Source of the DNA: Bacterioplanes sp965233665
Lineage (GTDB): Bacteria; Pseudomonadota; Gammaproteobacteria; Pseudomonadales; Oceanobacteraceae
Length of the DNA: 64,000 bases
Reading direction: 5' to 3'
Assembly: GCA_965233665.1 (NCBI GenBank)
Contig: CBDDTG010000022.1
Location: 48,973-112,972 of the forward strand
Shown one piece after another: positions 33,168-41,325 of the stretch (within the stretch, counting starts at the first letter, position 1; every line of letters begins with the position of its first letter). The notes beneath the pieces are model-generated. The model was not told the origin of the DNA and searched no databases. It saw only the letters and a list, made by a program, of their open reading frames with translations. Both the position numbers and the translations under genes were made by a program.

Positions 33168-33628
33168 GGGTAGACCTTATCAAACTGCTCTAATACCAGC
33201 TCAGAGTCTTCATTAAACTCGGTGCCCACTTCCTCGGCATACTGGCTAAAGAACTTAACATGCGCATCGCGCCACCATTCATAGCTGCCATCGCCCTCGC
33301 CTTCAGCTGCGGCAAATTCAGGCCCCACATGATTAAAAGGGCAAACAGTAACCTTACTGGTGCGAATAATACATACTGGCTGCTGGCTCCAGTTCAGTAC
33401 CAGAGTTAAACGACCCACTGCCGGTAACGGCTCATTTTCGATCTCATACGCGGCTTTTAAGCTGCAGGTGGCTGTCTTTTGGCCAATATTGATCAGTCGA
33501 GCGCATTCATTGGCGTTGTATTCATCGGCGCAAAAGTGCTCAGCCACCATTTGCGCTGCCGGTGGCTGCTGATCTGCTGGTAGCTGATCAAGATATTGCT
33601 GTAAATATTCTTGTTGCTCAGGTGTCAT
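33164..33628 (-). CDS. ASCH domain protein
   Basis: 154 aa. The ASCH fold is recognised from KTATCSLKAAYEIENEPLPAVG, then RTSKVTVCPFNHVGPEFAAAEGEGDGSYEWWRDAHVKFF. ASCH domains resemble PUA RNA-binding domains; some members, including E. coli YqfB, hydrolyse N4-acetylcytidine. Lying among acetyltransferases it could process acetylated nucleosides, but this is inference. Its ends overlap both neighbours by 4 bp. Confidence 0.88.
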   Translation of the reverse strand: MTPEQQEYLQQYLDQLPADQQPPAAQMVAEHFCADEYNANECARLINIGQKTATCSLKAAYEIENEPLPAVGRLTLVLNWSQQPVCIIRTSKVTVCPFNHVGPEFAAAEGEGDGSYEWWRDAHVKFFSQYAEEVGTEFNEDSELVLEQFDKVYP

Positions 33629-34140
33629 GGTGCTTCTAGCCGAATTTGATACAGGTTATTGTTGCTGCCATAGAGGTCTTTATTGCCGATAAAATCAAAG
33701 CCCAAACGCTGCAACAGCTGATTGGAGCGCTGGTTGGTTGACAAGGTAACAGCCTGAACCGTCTGCAGCGCTAGGTTTTTTGCTGCCCAGTTTAATACCG
33801 CCGCCGCCGCTTCATGGGCATAGCCTTGGCCCGCACACTGCTCTAACAGGGCATAGCCCAAGTCCGGGTATTCAAGTTCGGCGCGCTTCACCAAGCCGCA
33901 CATGCCAATGGCGTTGGCCGTGTGTTTATCTTCGAGCAAATACAAACCAAAACCATGCTGCTGATAACTGGCCAGTAGTTTGTCGTTAATATAGGCCTCG
34001 GCATCGGCAGTGGTGCGCAGCTGTTTATCGCCAATATTGTTAATAAAAGCGTCTTCATTAAATAGCTGTAAAATAGCCTCGGCATCCGCCAGTCGATACT
34101 CACGAATGTTCAGCCGCTCGGTCTGGCAGATGATGCTCAC
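33625..34140 (-). CDS. GNAT N-acetyltransferase (RimJ/RimL-like)
   Basis: 171 aa. N-terminus TERLNIREYRLADAEAILQLFNEDAFINNIGDKQL is the RimJ-type opening, and the acetyl-CoA segment is YALLEQCAGQGYAHEAAAAVLNWAA, with LQTVQAVTLSTNQRSNQLLQRLGF following. It may acetylate a protein N-terminus or a small molecule. Second gene of the operon, one base after the HD gene stop. Confidence 0.9.
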   Translation of the reverse strand: MSIICQTERLNIREYRLADAEAILQLFNEDAFINNIGDKQLRTTADAEAYINDKLLASYQQHGFGLYLLEDKHTANAIGMCGLVKRAELEYPDLGYALLEQCAGQGYAHEAAAAVLNWAAKNLALQTVQAVTLSTNQRSNQLLQRLGFDFIGNKDLYGSNNNLYQIRLEAP

Positions 34141-34141
34141 T

Positions 34142-34729
34142 TTAAAGCTCCTGAGTCATCAGGCCGTCATTGGCCGCTTGCTCCAGCTTGGGCCGTATTA
34201 CTTGCCAAAGCGCATCGCTGCCTTTGCCGATGCGCGTATTAACCGCTAATACCTGCTCTAGGCTAATGCCATGTTGCTTCCAACTGTGGCCATCACCGTG
34301 CAGGTTGTGCAGTAGAGGCGGTACCCGATCAATGGCCCTTGCGTACTGTGAATCTTTGCTTTCACCGGTTTCGAATTCTATCCACAAGTCCAACAGTGGC
34401 TGGCGCATCGACTCCGGTAGCAAGGCCAATAAGCGCTCAACACCTTGCTGCTCTAGCTGTTTATTTTCAACGGTTTCACTGGCGTAAATAATGGTGTCGC
34501 CTGCATCGATTTCGCCCAGGTCATGAATTAACAGCATCTTCATCACCCGCTCAATGTTGACGTCTTCATTGGCATAGTCTTTAAATAAAAGCGCGGTTAA
34601 GCAAGCATGCCAGCTGTGCTCGGCAGAGTTTTCATAGCGCTCAAGACCTACAGGCTTAGTTTTGCGCTGCACATCCTTGAGCTGTTCAATCGCCACGACA
34701 AAATCAAGAATTTGCTGAATAGCATCCAT
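34142..34729 (-). CDS. HD-domain phosphohydrolase (YfbR/HDDC2-like)
   Basis: 195 aa. The HD metal-binding residues are AEHSWHACLTAL (His), LLIHDLGEIDAGDTI (HD) and YARAIDRVPPLLHN (Asp), the pattern of YfbR/HDDC2 5'-deoxynucleotidases. A longer frame from 34804 adds 25 hydrophobic residues; I prefer the ATG at 34729 because it follows GAGAGAGGTG and fits family length. It heads the operon HD-GNAT-ASCH-GNAT-GNAT-GNAT, in which all spacings are -4 to +1 bp. Confidence 0.9.
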   Translation of the reverse strand: MDAIQQILDFVVAIEQLKDVQRKTKPVGLERYENSAEHSWHACLTALLFKDYANEDVNIERVMKMLLIHDLGEIDAGDTIIYASETVENKQLEQQGVERLLALLPESMRQPLLDLWIEFETGESKDSQYARAIDRVPPLLHNLHGDGHSWKQHGISLEQVLAVNTRIGKGSDALWQVIRPKLEQAANDGLMTQEL

Positions 34730-34794
34730 CGCTTCACCTCTCTCATTAGCTGTGAAGCAATATATCACAGCGCTATTAACAAACAGGAAAATAA

Positions 34795-34815
34795 AAAGGC
34801 CCACGCAGGGCCTTT
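34795..34815 (-). terminator. Rho-independent terminator of the chemoreceptor gene
   Basis: Perfect 8-bp stem AAAGGCCC/GGGCCTTT with loop ACGCA (plus-strand view). On the minus strand the stem is followed by a U-rich run (positions 34794 down to about 34787). It ends transcription from 36483 and insulates the downstream HD/GNAT operon. Confidence 0.9.
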
Positions 34816-34839
34816 AAAGGTGAACGTGGCGGGTTGTGA

Positions 34840-36483
34840 TTAAGAAGACAAGCGGAAAAAGCTCACTTTGGATTTTAGCGTATCCGCCAGGGCGCCCAAG
34901 CGCTGGCTTTGCTGATCCGTTTGCTCGGCTGAACGGGCAATATCTGCCATCGCCCCGCTGATATGGCCAATATTAAAGTTAATTTCTTCGGCCACTTTCG
35001 TTTGCTCGCTGACGGCATCGGCAATGCGACTGTTCATATGCGAGATTTCACCAACTTCGGAGCGAATTTGCTGCAGCGCGGTGCGTGCTTCTTGGGTTTG
35101 CTCGACGGTGTCGTTGGCCTGCTTTTGACTCTCCACCATGGCTTGTACGGTTTCTTCGGCATCGGCCTGTAAGGTGCCAATCATATCGCTGATTTCACCG
35201 GTCGAGGTTTGTGTGCGCTGCGCTAGATTGCGCACCTCATCGGCCACCACGGCAAAACCGCGACCATGCTCGCCTGCCCTAGCGGCTTCAATGGCTGCGT
35301 TAAGCGCCAGCAAGTTGGTTTGCTCGGCAATGGAGTTAATGGTTTCGATAATGCCCTCGATGTTGCCACTGCGCTCCGATAAGCGCTGCGCAACTGCCGT
35401 CGCCTGCTCCAACCTCTGTGCCAGTTGCGACATCATATTGGCATTGCGCTCCACCACGCCATTGCCACGATCGACTTCGCTGTCGGCTTTTTGTGCAGCG
35501 TCGGCTGCTGCTTTGGCGTGACTGGCCACTTCACTCACCGACTGCGACATTTCTGTCACAGCGGTGGCCATTTGCTCGGTATCGTCAGACTGACGGTTAA
35601 TCAAGCGTGAATTTTCCGAAGCCAGTTGCTGCATGCTGTTTGAGGTGCTTTCCATATCGTTAGAAGCCGCTTGAACATCCGCTAATACCTCATTCAACTT
35701 GATCGTAAGCTCGCGCGCTGACGCCATCACGCTGCCCGGCAGTACGGAATAGCTTTCGATGCGCAAGTTGCCATCCGCCATGGAGCGCATGGCCTTAGCA
35801 ACGCTGTCCGGCTCTGCTCCCAGAGTGCTGCGCACGCTGCGGATGATGATCGTGGCCATGACCGCCCCCAACACCACCGCCGCAAACAGCGCGATGACCA
35901 TAGTGGTGCTAAAGCCGTCTGCCACCTCCCTGACTTCTGTTACGCCGCTACGAATCGCTTTTTCTTGAGCATCAATATAAACATTGATGACCTTGAGCCA
36001 TTGGCTGTAGGCAGGACCGACTTCGGACAGTGCCAGCTGGCGGCTCGCTGCAAGATCACCACGCAACCTCGCCTGGGTGAGTTTTTCTGACGCTGCCAAC
36101 GCCTTTTTTTCTGCTTGCTCGATGGCCCGCAACATGGCGAGTTCTTCGCCTTCGGCTGGGTTCTGCTGATGCAACTGTTCAAGGTTGTTACGAGCTTGAT
36201 CGTAGAAAGCCGCCAGTTTGCGAATGTCGTTTTGAATGCCCGACAAGGCGCTATCATTTTCTGTTAGCACCAGATCACGCAGAGCAATCGCCCGGTCATG
36301 AACACTGCCCCTGAAATTGATGGCGGCGCGTTGCTGTGGGCTGAACTCGTCGTTGATATCATTCATCAGCGCGTCGATCACGCCCACCCGCTGTATGCCC
36401 ACTAACGTCACCAGCAATAGCAGTGACAATACCGCGCCAAACCCCAGCATCAGTCTCTGAGTCAGACTCATTTGACCTAACAT
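34840..36483 (-). CDS. Methyl-accepting chemotaxis protein
   Basis: 547 aa chemoreceptor. A first membrane helix (about residues 9-30) is followed by a four-helix-bundle periplasmic sensor (4HB_MCP type), a second helix near 195-220, a short linker (the HAMP region is weak) and a long cytoplasmic coiled coil. The conserved hairpin tip reads EQTNLLALNAAIEAARAGEH, with GRGFAVVADEVRNLAQRT following. No CheB/CheR-tethering pentapeptide at the C-terminus (it ends FFRLSS). I start at the ATG at 36483 because AGGGGGCAGG lies just before it; an ATG nine codons upstream is less likely. Confidence 0.94.
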   Translation of the reverse strand: MLGQMSLTQRLMLGFGAVLSLLLLVTLVGIQRVGVIDALMNDINDEFSPQQRAAINFRGSVHDRAIALRDLVLTENDSALSGIQNDIRKLAAFYDQARNNLEQLHQQNPAEGEELAMLRAIEQAEKKALAASEKLTQARLRGDLAASRQLALSEVGPAYSQWLKVINVYIDAQEKAIRSGVTEVREVADGFSTTMVIALFAAVVLGAVMATIIIRSVRSTLGAEPDSVAKAMRSMADGNLRIESYSVLPGSVMASARELTIKLNEVLADVQAASNDMESTSNSMQQLASENSRLINRQSDDTEQMATAVTEMSQSVSEVASHAKAAADAAQKADSEVDRGNGVVERNANMMSQLAQRLEQATAVAQRLSERSGNIEGIIETINSIAEQTNLLALNAAIEAARAGEHGRGFAVVADEVRNLAQRTQTSTGEISDMIGTLQADAEETVQAMVESQKQANDTVEQTQEARTALQQIRSEVGEISHMNSRIADAVSEQTKVAEEINFNIGHISGAMADIARSAEQTDQQSQRLGALADTLKSKVSFFRLSS

Positions 36484-36762
36484 ACCTGCCCCCTCTGTGT
36501 TTGCATGCATCTGTGACGGTCACAAGTCCACAGTGTAGCCAGTAGTGGCGTAATAGCCCCATGGTGGCAGCAAAGGCTACTGACTTTGAGTGAGCGCCAC
36601 TGGAGTTGTGGCTCATGGCATGCAAGGTAGAACCTGAACTGCAGTATAAAGATGCTAGGCAGACACCGATTGCCAAGTGCGCGATGAACGCCTTTCAAGC
36701 CGACACCGCGTGGCACGATCAAATAATTTGAGCTGAGCAACCGGGCTTAGTCTTAACAGTGC

Positions 36763-37305
36763 TCAACCCTTGCTGCTGACACCGCTTTGATACCAATTAA
36801 GCGCTAACGCTTCGTGGTGTTGGACAAACTCATTTTTGTAATCGCAATAGAAGTCCATGTCATTGTTGCACAGCTTTGCCGCCTGCAGCTTTAACTTGGC
36901 GTAGTCCTCAGCAATGGACGGATGAGCTTTTAGGTAGTCGCGAAACGCCAAATGACGGATAGCAGCGCTTGAGCCCGCTTCGAATGCGTGGACATGATGC
37001 GTGCGCTGATGTTGGCTACTTTTTCGAAAATACCGCCGGCCCGGTATGCCAAACTCACCTTTCACTTCATAACCAAGCCCTTGCATGGCGCCAGACTCGT
37101 CGTCGAGTTGTTTAAGGTCGTGCACTTGCAGTTGTATGTCGATAATAGGTTTAGCCGCCAGCCCCGGCACTGAGGTACTGCCGATATGCTGCACGGCATG
37201 CAGGTTACTTGCCGTTAGAACACCGGTTATTCGTTGTGCTTCTTGCTTAAACATCTGTGGCCATGCCGGATTGGCTGCGACCACGGTAAGAATTCGCTGA
37301 GTCAT
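36763..37305 (-). CDS. GrpB/UPF0157 family protein
   Basis: 180 aa, a nucleotidyltransferase-fold protein of the GrpB family: HIGSTSVPGLAAKPIIDIQLQV carries the GST...DI motif, and HHVHAFEAGSS plus HLAFRDYLKAHP are family landmarks. Some members are found fused to dephospho-CoA kinase, but the reaction is unknown. Isolated gene. Confidence 0.93.
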   Translation of the reverse strand: MTQRILTVVAANPAWPQMFKQEAQRITGVLTASNLHAVQHIGSTSVPGLAAKPIIDIQLQVHDLKQLDDESGAMQGLGYEVKGEFGIPGRRYFRKSSQHQRTHHVHAFEAGSSAAIRHLAFRDYLKAHPSIAEDYAKLKLQAAKLCNNDMDFYCDYKNEFVQHHEALALNWYQSGVSSKG

Positions 37306-37368
37306 TATTTCATACTACTTAAAATGATTGTTCATTTGTCAGTCAAACTGGGCAGTAAAACACGCAAG

Positions 37369-38052
37369 TTATAACTCGTTTATAAGAGCAGGCAACTGCT
37401 TAAAGTGCGAGCAGACACGATCAGCCTCAGCGCAATGTTCGCCAAAAAATCCCGGTATATAGACTGTTTTCATGCCTGCTTGGTGAGCGCCTTGAATATC
37501 GGCAATGGGATTATCGCCGACAAAAACAGCCTGCGATACAGGCACATCTAAACGCTCGCAAGCGAGTTGAAAAATGGCCGCATCGGGTTTTCTCAGTTCC
37601 ACCGCTTCAGAGACAATGACCACATCAAAGAACTCGCACAGCCCCAGAGCCTGAAAGTTACGCTCTTGAAACGGTGTTTTACCATTAGAAATCAGGCCCA
37701 AGCGATAACCTTGCTGATGCAGTGATTTAATCGCTGCGCTGACACCCGGCTTTTCTTGGCAAAAGCCTGCAAAGCATAACTCGTAACTGTTCAGCAGTTC
37801 CTGCATCGACCAGCCTTGAATCGCAAACTCGTCGATCAACTGCTGATAAACACGGTCTTTCCAAACCCGACCATTATCATCCAGCTCTACAAAACGATCG
37901 CAAAAATGCTGGGCATGCTTGATCTGGTTACGCAACATGCCACCAGCCTGCCATAGAGCAAAGTGTTTAAGCGACGCTGTGCGATCGAGTAGGGTTTCGT
38001 CCAAATCAAATAATACGGCGCGTTGTTCAGATGACTCAGCTGCAGGCTGCAT
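37369..38052 (-). CDS. HAD family hydrolase
   Basis: 227 aa HAD phosphatase. Motif I FDLDETLLDR near residue 17, a helical cap, motif II ISNGK, motif III Lys within ELRKPDAAIF, and motif IV VFVGDNPIADI. Its ATG shares one base with the stop of riboflavin synthase (TAATG), so the two are co-translated. A role in removing phosphate from a riboflavin intermediate is possible (the dephosphorylation step is often done by unrelated HAD enzymes), but a generic housekeeping phosphatase is equally likely. Confidence 0.92.
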   Translation of the reverse strand: MQPAAESSEQRAVLFDLDETLLDRTASLKHFALWQAGGMLRNQIKHAQHFCDRFVELDDNGRVWKDRVYQQLIDEFAIQGWSMQELLNSYELCFAGFCQEKPGVSAAIKSLHQQGYRLGLISNGKTPFQERNFQALGLCEFFDVVIVSEAVELRKPDAAIFQLACERLDVPVSQAVFVGDNPIADIQGAHQAGMKTVYIPGFFGEHCAEADRVCSHFKQLPALINEL

Positions 38053-38774
38053 TAATCTTCCTTGTCTTTTTTCACTAAGGCTTTGGCACTCTGCCCGAGT
38101 GAATCCACATCGATGCCTTGCTGTTGCAATAATTTTTCAAACAGCGGCATTAGCTCACCCAGGCTTTCTTGCAGGGTATCGCGCACGGTATCCACCACCA
38201 CCTGGGTGCCACGCTCAATTTCAACGTTGATCATGCTGCCGGCTTGTTTATCTTCAAAGGTCGTCATGCGACGGGTTTCGGGAATCAGCCAGACTTCAAA
38301 CCAACCTTGCTGTTTATCCACTTCCGCCAAGGTCAGGCTGGCACCATTTAAGGCGATATAGCCCTTGGGGAAAATGTAGCGCTTCCAGGCATCTGACAAC
38401 GCAAAGCGAATGCAGTAATTGTCTTCTACCTGGCGCACTTCCAGCACCTCGGTATTAAAGTCGACATGACCCGACAGCGGATGGCCGCCTATTTCGGCAC
38501 CGTCTTTAGCCGCGCGCTCAACATTGACGCGATCACCCGCCTGATACTGGCTTAAAGTCGTAATGTTCAAACTTTGCAGCATAACATCAAACTTTACCCG
38601 CACCTCAGACAGCAGTTCCGTCACCGTTAGACAGACGCCATCCACCGCCACGCTGGCACCAATTTCTAGTTCATCACAAAAGCCGGGCTCAAAGTGAATC
38701 ACAAAAGTGCGAATGCCTTGCTGATCTTGAACGTCTTCCAGGGTGGCGACGGACTGTACGATGCCGGTAAACAT
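38052..38774 (-). CDS. ribC: Riboflavin synthase, alpha chain
   Basis: Converts two molecules of 6,7-dimethyl-8-ribityllumazine to riboflavin. 240 aa with the obligatory MFTGIV N-terminus and two lumazine-binding repeats: residues 1-97 (SVAVDGVCLTV) and 98-200 (GGHPLSGHVD, ALNGASLTLAEV). It is longer than the usual 200-220 residues because of an acidic, helical C-terminal tail (LMPLFEKLLQQQGIDVDSLG then AKALVKKDKED). No FMN riboswitch is visible in the 150-bp upstream region. Start ATG 38774 follows GGAGAAG. Gene name follows E. coli usage. Confidence 0.95.
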   Translation of the reverse strand: MFTGIVQSVATLEDVQDQQGIRTFVIHFEPGFCDELEIGASVAVDGVCLTVTELLSEVRVKFDVMLQSLNITTLSQYQAGDRVNVERAAKDGAEIGGHPLSGHVDFNTEVLEVRQVEDNYCIRFALSDAWKRYIFPKGYIALNGASLTLAEVDKQQGWFEVWLIPETRRMTTFEDKQAGSMINVEIERGTQVVVDTVRDTLQESLGELMPLFEKLLQQQGIDVDSLGQSAKALVKKDKED

Positions 38775-38924
38775 AACTTCTCCACGGAATAGATGCTGAC
38801 AGAGTGCTTATTTTGCTACAGGGCTGCGGCCCACACCAGCCAAGGATCCGAATGTGCTTGGATCAGTGTGTTGAGGGGCTCTGCAGCCTTTCTCCTAGCT
38901 TCGCTCGCCTTCTCTAGGCCTCTC

Positions 38925-39542
38925 CTAGCTTTCTCCCACGATGGCCTGTACCAACTGTTGTAGCACCGCATCGCCGCTCTGTTGCAAGGCCTGCTGATAT
39001 AACTCGTATACCTCAGCATCGTGCTGCTGCAAATAATAAAAGCCCGCCTTGGAGCCTAAAAACCAGCGCTGGCGCAATTTAAAATAGAATTCTAACAAGT
39101 CCGTCAGCAGCCAGTGGCGCCGGTACAAGGACTCAATATCCTGCTGGCGCGAGCGCTGCAGCATTTTCTGACTCCAAGCAACTATATGCTCGCGTTCATC
39201 GCTGCTTAAAGGCTCGGGGCCTTGCTCGAAGCGCTGCTGCAACTGCTGTAAAAAGGCCTTGCCTTGTCCTTGCTGATCGAGCAGTAATTCACCGCCAACA
39301 AAGCGTAAAAAGTCCTCCCGGCTGGCGTCAGCCTCATGGCTGGCATACAACCAGGCGTCCAGGGGCACACCGTCAAACAGGCGATGATCTTTTTTCACAT
39401 CAGGTGTTGGGCAAAAACAGGCGATATCAATATCACTGCTGGCAGTAGAATCACCCCGAGCAATGGAGCCATATAAAATTATAAAATCGGGCTGATGCAG
39501 GCGAGCCAGTTCTTCGGCCGCACGCAAAGCGATGGTTTTCAT
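38925..39542 (-). CDS. Nucleotidyltransferase (MNT-like) with helical C-terminal domain
   Basis: 205 aa. Nucleotidyltransferase motif IILYGSIARGDSTASSDIDIACF near residue 22, with both Asp of the GSxARGxxxxxSDID signature present and a further Asp in PLDAWLY. The C-terminal 110 residues are helical and HEPN/KNTase-C-like (LLTDLLEFYFKLRQRWFLG). It could be a solitary modifying enzyme or the fused counterpart of an MNT-HEPN toxin-antitoxin pair; the HEPN RxxxxH motif is not evident. Isolated gene. Confidence 0.85.
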   Translation of the reverse strand: MKTIALRAAEELARLHQPDFIILYGSIARGDSTASSDIDIACFCPTPDVKKDHRLFDGVPLDAWLYASHEADASREDFLRFVGGELLLDQQGQGKAFLQQLQQRFEQGPEPLSSDEREHIVAWSQKMLQRSRQQDIESLYRRHWLLTDLLEFYFKLRQRWFLGSKAGFYYLQQHDAEVYELYQQALQQSGDAVLQQLVQAIVGES

Positions 39543-39645
39543 GGCTGTCCTTAAAGAAAAACGGATAACTGCGAAACTTTGGCAAACCCCGGTGCGATTA
39601 TTGTGCAGAACCGTCGGAGCTAGTGTCGGAAGAAAAAAACTGACG

Positions 39646-39671
39646 ACAGACGCCTCTGAGCAGGCGCCTGT
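39646..39671 (-). terminator. Rho-independent terminator of the DAHP synthase gene
   Basis: On the minus strand: stem ACAGGCGCCT / AGGCGTCTGT (10 bp, one G-T pair) with loop GCTCAG, followed a few bases later by a run of seven T (39640 down to 39633). It lies 17 bp beyond the stop of the DAHP synthase gene. Confidence 0.85.
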
Positions 39672-39687
39672 ACATAGGGGAGAAGCG

Positions 39688-41025
39688 CTAAGGCTTTAAG
39701 TGATCGGCCACCAAGAACGCCATTTCCAATACCTGATCGGCATTGAGGCGCGGGTCGCACTGAGTGCGATAGCACTGGGCCAAGTCGTCTTCACTGATCT
39801 GGTAAGCACCGCCCGTGCATTCGGTGACGTGCTGACCTGTCATTTCCAGATGAATACCGCCGGCATGGCTGCCCTCTGCGCGATGCACATCGAAGAACTC
39901 ACGAATTTCACCGATAACATCATCGAAATTACGGGTTTTATAGCCACTGGACGCTTTACGCGTATTGCCGTGCATCGGATCCGATGACCACACCACGTGA
40001 CGACCTTCGCGTTGTACAGCCTGCACCAAAGATGGCAAGGCTTCACCCAGCTTATTCACCCCCATACGAGTAATCAGGGTTAAACGGCCAGGGTCATTGT
40101 TTGGATTCAGCGCGTCGATTAAGCGAATCAATTCGTCAGGCTGCATGCTCGGGCCGACCTTAACGCCTACCGGGTTATGAATACCACGGAAAAATTCGAT
40201 ATGGGCGTGGTCCAGCTGACGGGTGCGCTCACCAATCCACAGCATATGGGCCGAGCAGTTGTAGTATTTGTCGGTGAGGGTATCGACCCGGGTCAATGCC
40301 TGCTCATAGTTCAGCAGCAATGCCTCGTGGGAGGTAAATAGCTGAGTTTCGTGCAGGGTTGGATGGGTATTAGAGTTAATCCCCACCACATTCATAAAGG
40401 CCAGGGTATCCTGAATGCGATCTGCCAAGGCCTGGTATTCATTTTTCAGTGGATTATTTTCCACAAACGCCATATTCCAGCCGTGCACCTGATGCAGATC
40501 GGCCAAACCGCCTTGAGCAAAAGCGCGCAGCAGGTTCATGGTCGCTGCCGAGCGATGATAAGCATCCAGCATGCGTTGTGGATCAGGACGACGCGCTTCT
40601 GCGGTAAAGTCGTACTGATTAACAATATCGCCGCGATAACTCGGCAGAGTCACGCCATCGATGGTTTCGTTATCGCTGGAGCGCGGCTTGGCATATTGAC
40701 CCGCCATACGCGCAACCTTAGTCACCGGGCAATGGCCGGCGTAGGTCATGACGATGGCCATTTGCAAAATGACTTTAAAGGTGTCACGAATCTTGTTGGC
40801 GCCGAACTCGCTAAAGGATTCAGCACAGTCACCACCTTGCAGCAAAAAGCCACGGCCTTGTGCGACTTCACCCAACTGGCGATACAGTTCGCGGGTTTCC
40901 TGTGCAAACACCAGCGGAGGGTAAGCACTGAGCTGCTGCTCTACCTGCGCTAACGCGTCGGGGTCATCGTAATGAGGTTGTTGCTGGATTGGCAGTGAGC
41001 GCCAACTATCGGGTTGCCAGGTCAC
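39688..41025 (-). CDS. 3-deoxy-7-phosphoheptulonate synthase, class II
   Basis: 445 aa after choosing the GTG at 41025 (TWQPDSWR is the normal N-terminus; the longer frame runs through the upstream intergenic region). It catalyses the first step of the shikimate pathway from PEP and erythrose-4-phosphate. Class II landmarks: LLQGGDCAESF, RMAGQYAKPRS, MLWIGERTRQLDHAHIEFFRGIHNPVGVKVGPS, WSSDPMHGNT and HLEMTGQHVTECTGG, which include the metal-binding Cys, His, Glu and Asp positions. Monocistronic with its own terminator. Confidence 0.95.
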   Translation of the reverse strand: MTWQPDSWRSLPIQQQPHYDDPDALAQVEQQLSAYPPLVFAQETRELYRQLGEVAQGRGFLLQGGDCAESFSEFGANKIRDTFKVILQMAIVMTYAGHCPVTKVARMAGQYAKPRSSDNETIDGVTLPSYRGDIVNQYDFTAEARRPDPQRMLDAYHRSAATMNLLRAFAQGGLADLHQVHGWNMAFVENNPLKNEYQALADRIQDTLAFMNVVGINSNTHPTLHETQLFTSHEALLLNYEQALTRVDTLTDKYYNCSAHMLWIGERTRQLDHAHIEFFRGIHNPVGVKVGPSMQPDELIRLIDALNPNNDPGRLTLITRMGVNKLGEALPSLVQAVQREGRHVVWSSDPMHGNTRKASSGYKTRNFDDVIGEIREFFDVHRAEGSHAGGIHLEMTGQHVTECTGGAYQISEDDLAQCYRTQCDPRLNADQVLEMAFLVADHLKP

Positions 41026-41325
41026 GGTATGTCTCTTGTACAGCTGTTCATTATGGAATCCGACACTATAACTCAAGCGCGCGCATTGCAATGCGTGTGT
41101 GCAGGTAAGTAACGATGCGCTACGAATGGCTGGCCGCACCTCCGCCGCCCACAGCGTATTTCGGCAACGCTTTCCCTCCTTTCCTACAGAGCGGCCTAGC
41201 GCGCGCACACCAACCCGAGGGCCTGACCTCTATTGACTCATCCGTTAGTAGTGTTGAAAAACGCACTCACATTGCCGACTGTGACAGTCTTTCATACCGG
41301 TCTTTCATAGCGCAAGGAATCGCAT
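41026..41325. other. Divergent intergenic region
   Basis: 300 bp between the class II DAHP synthase (leftward) and the acyl-CoA synthetase (rightward), so it must hold both promoters. The only conspicuous element is a perfect 10-bp direct repeat GTCTTTCATA (41287-41296 and 41300-41309) separated by CCG, just 16 bp before the acyl-CoA synthetase start. This spacing could be a regulator half-site pair. No confident promoter boxes. Confidence 0.45.

Noticed and set aside
38775..38924. FMN riboswitch before riboflavin synthase
   Set aside because: None of the conserved RFN-element segments are present in the 150-bp leader.
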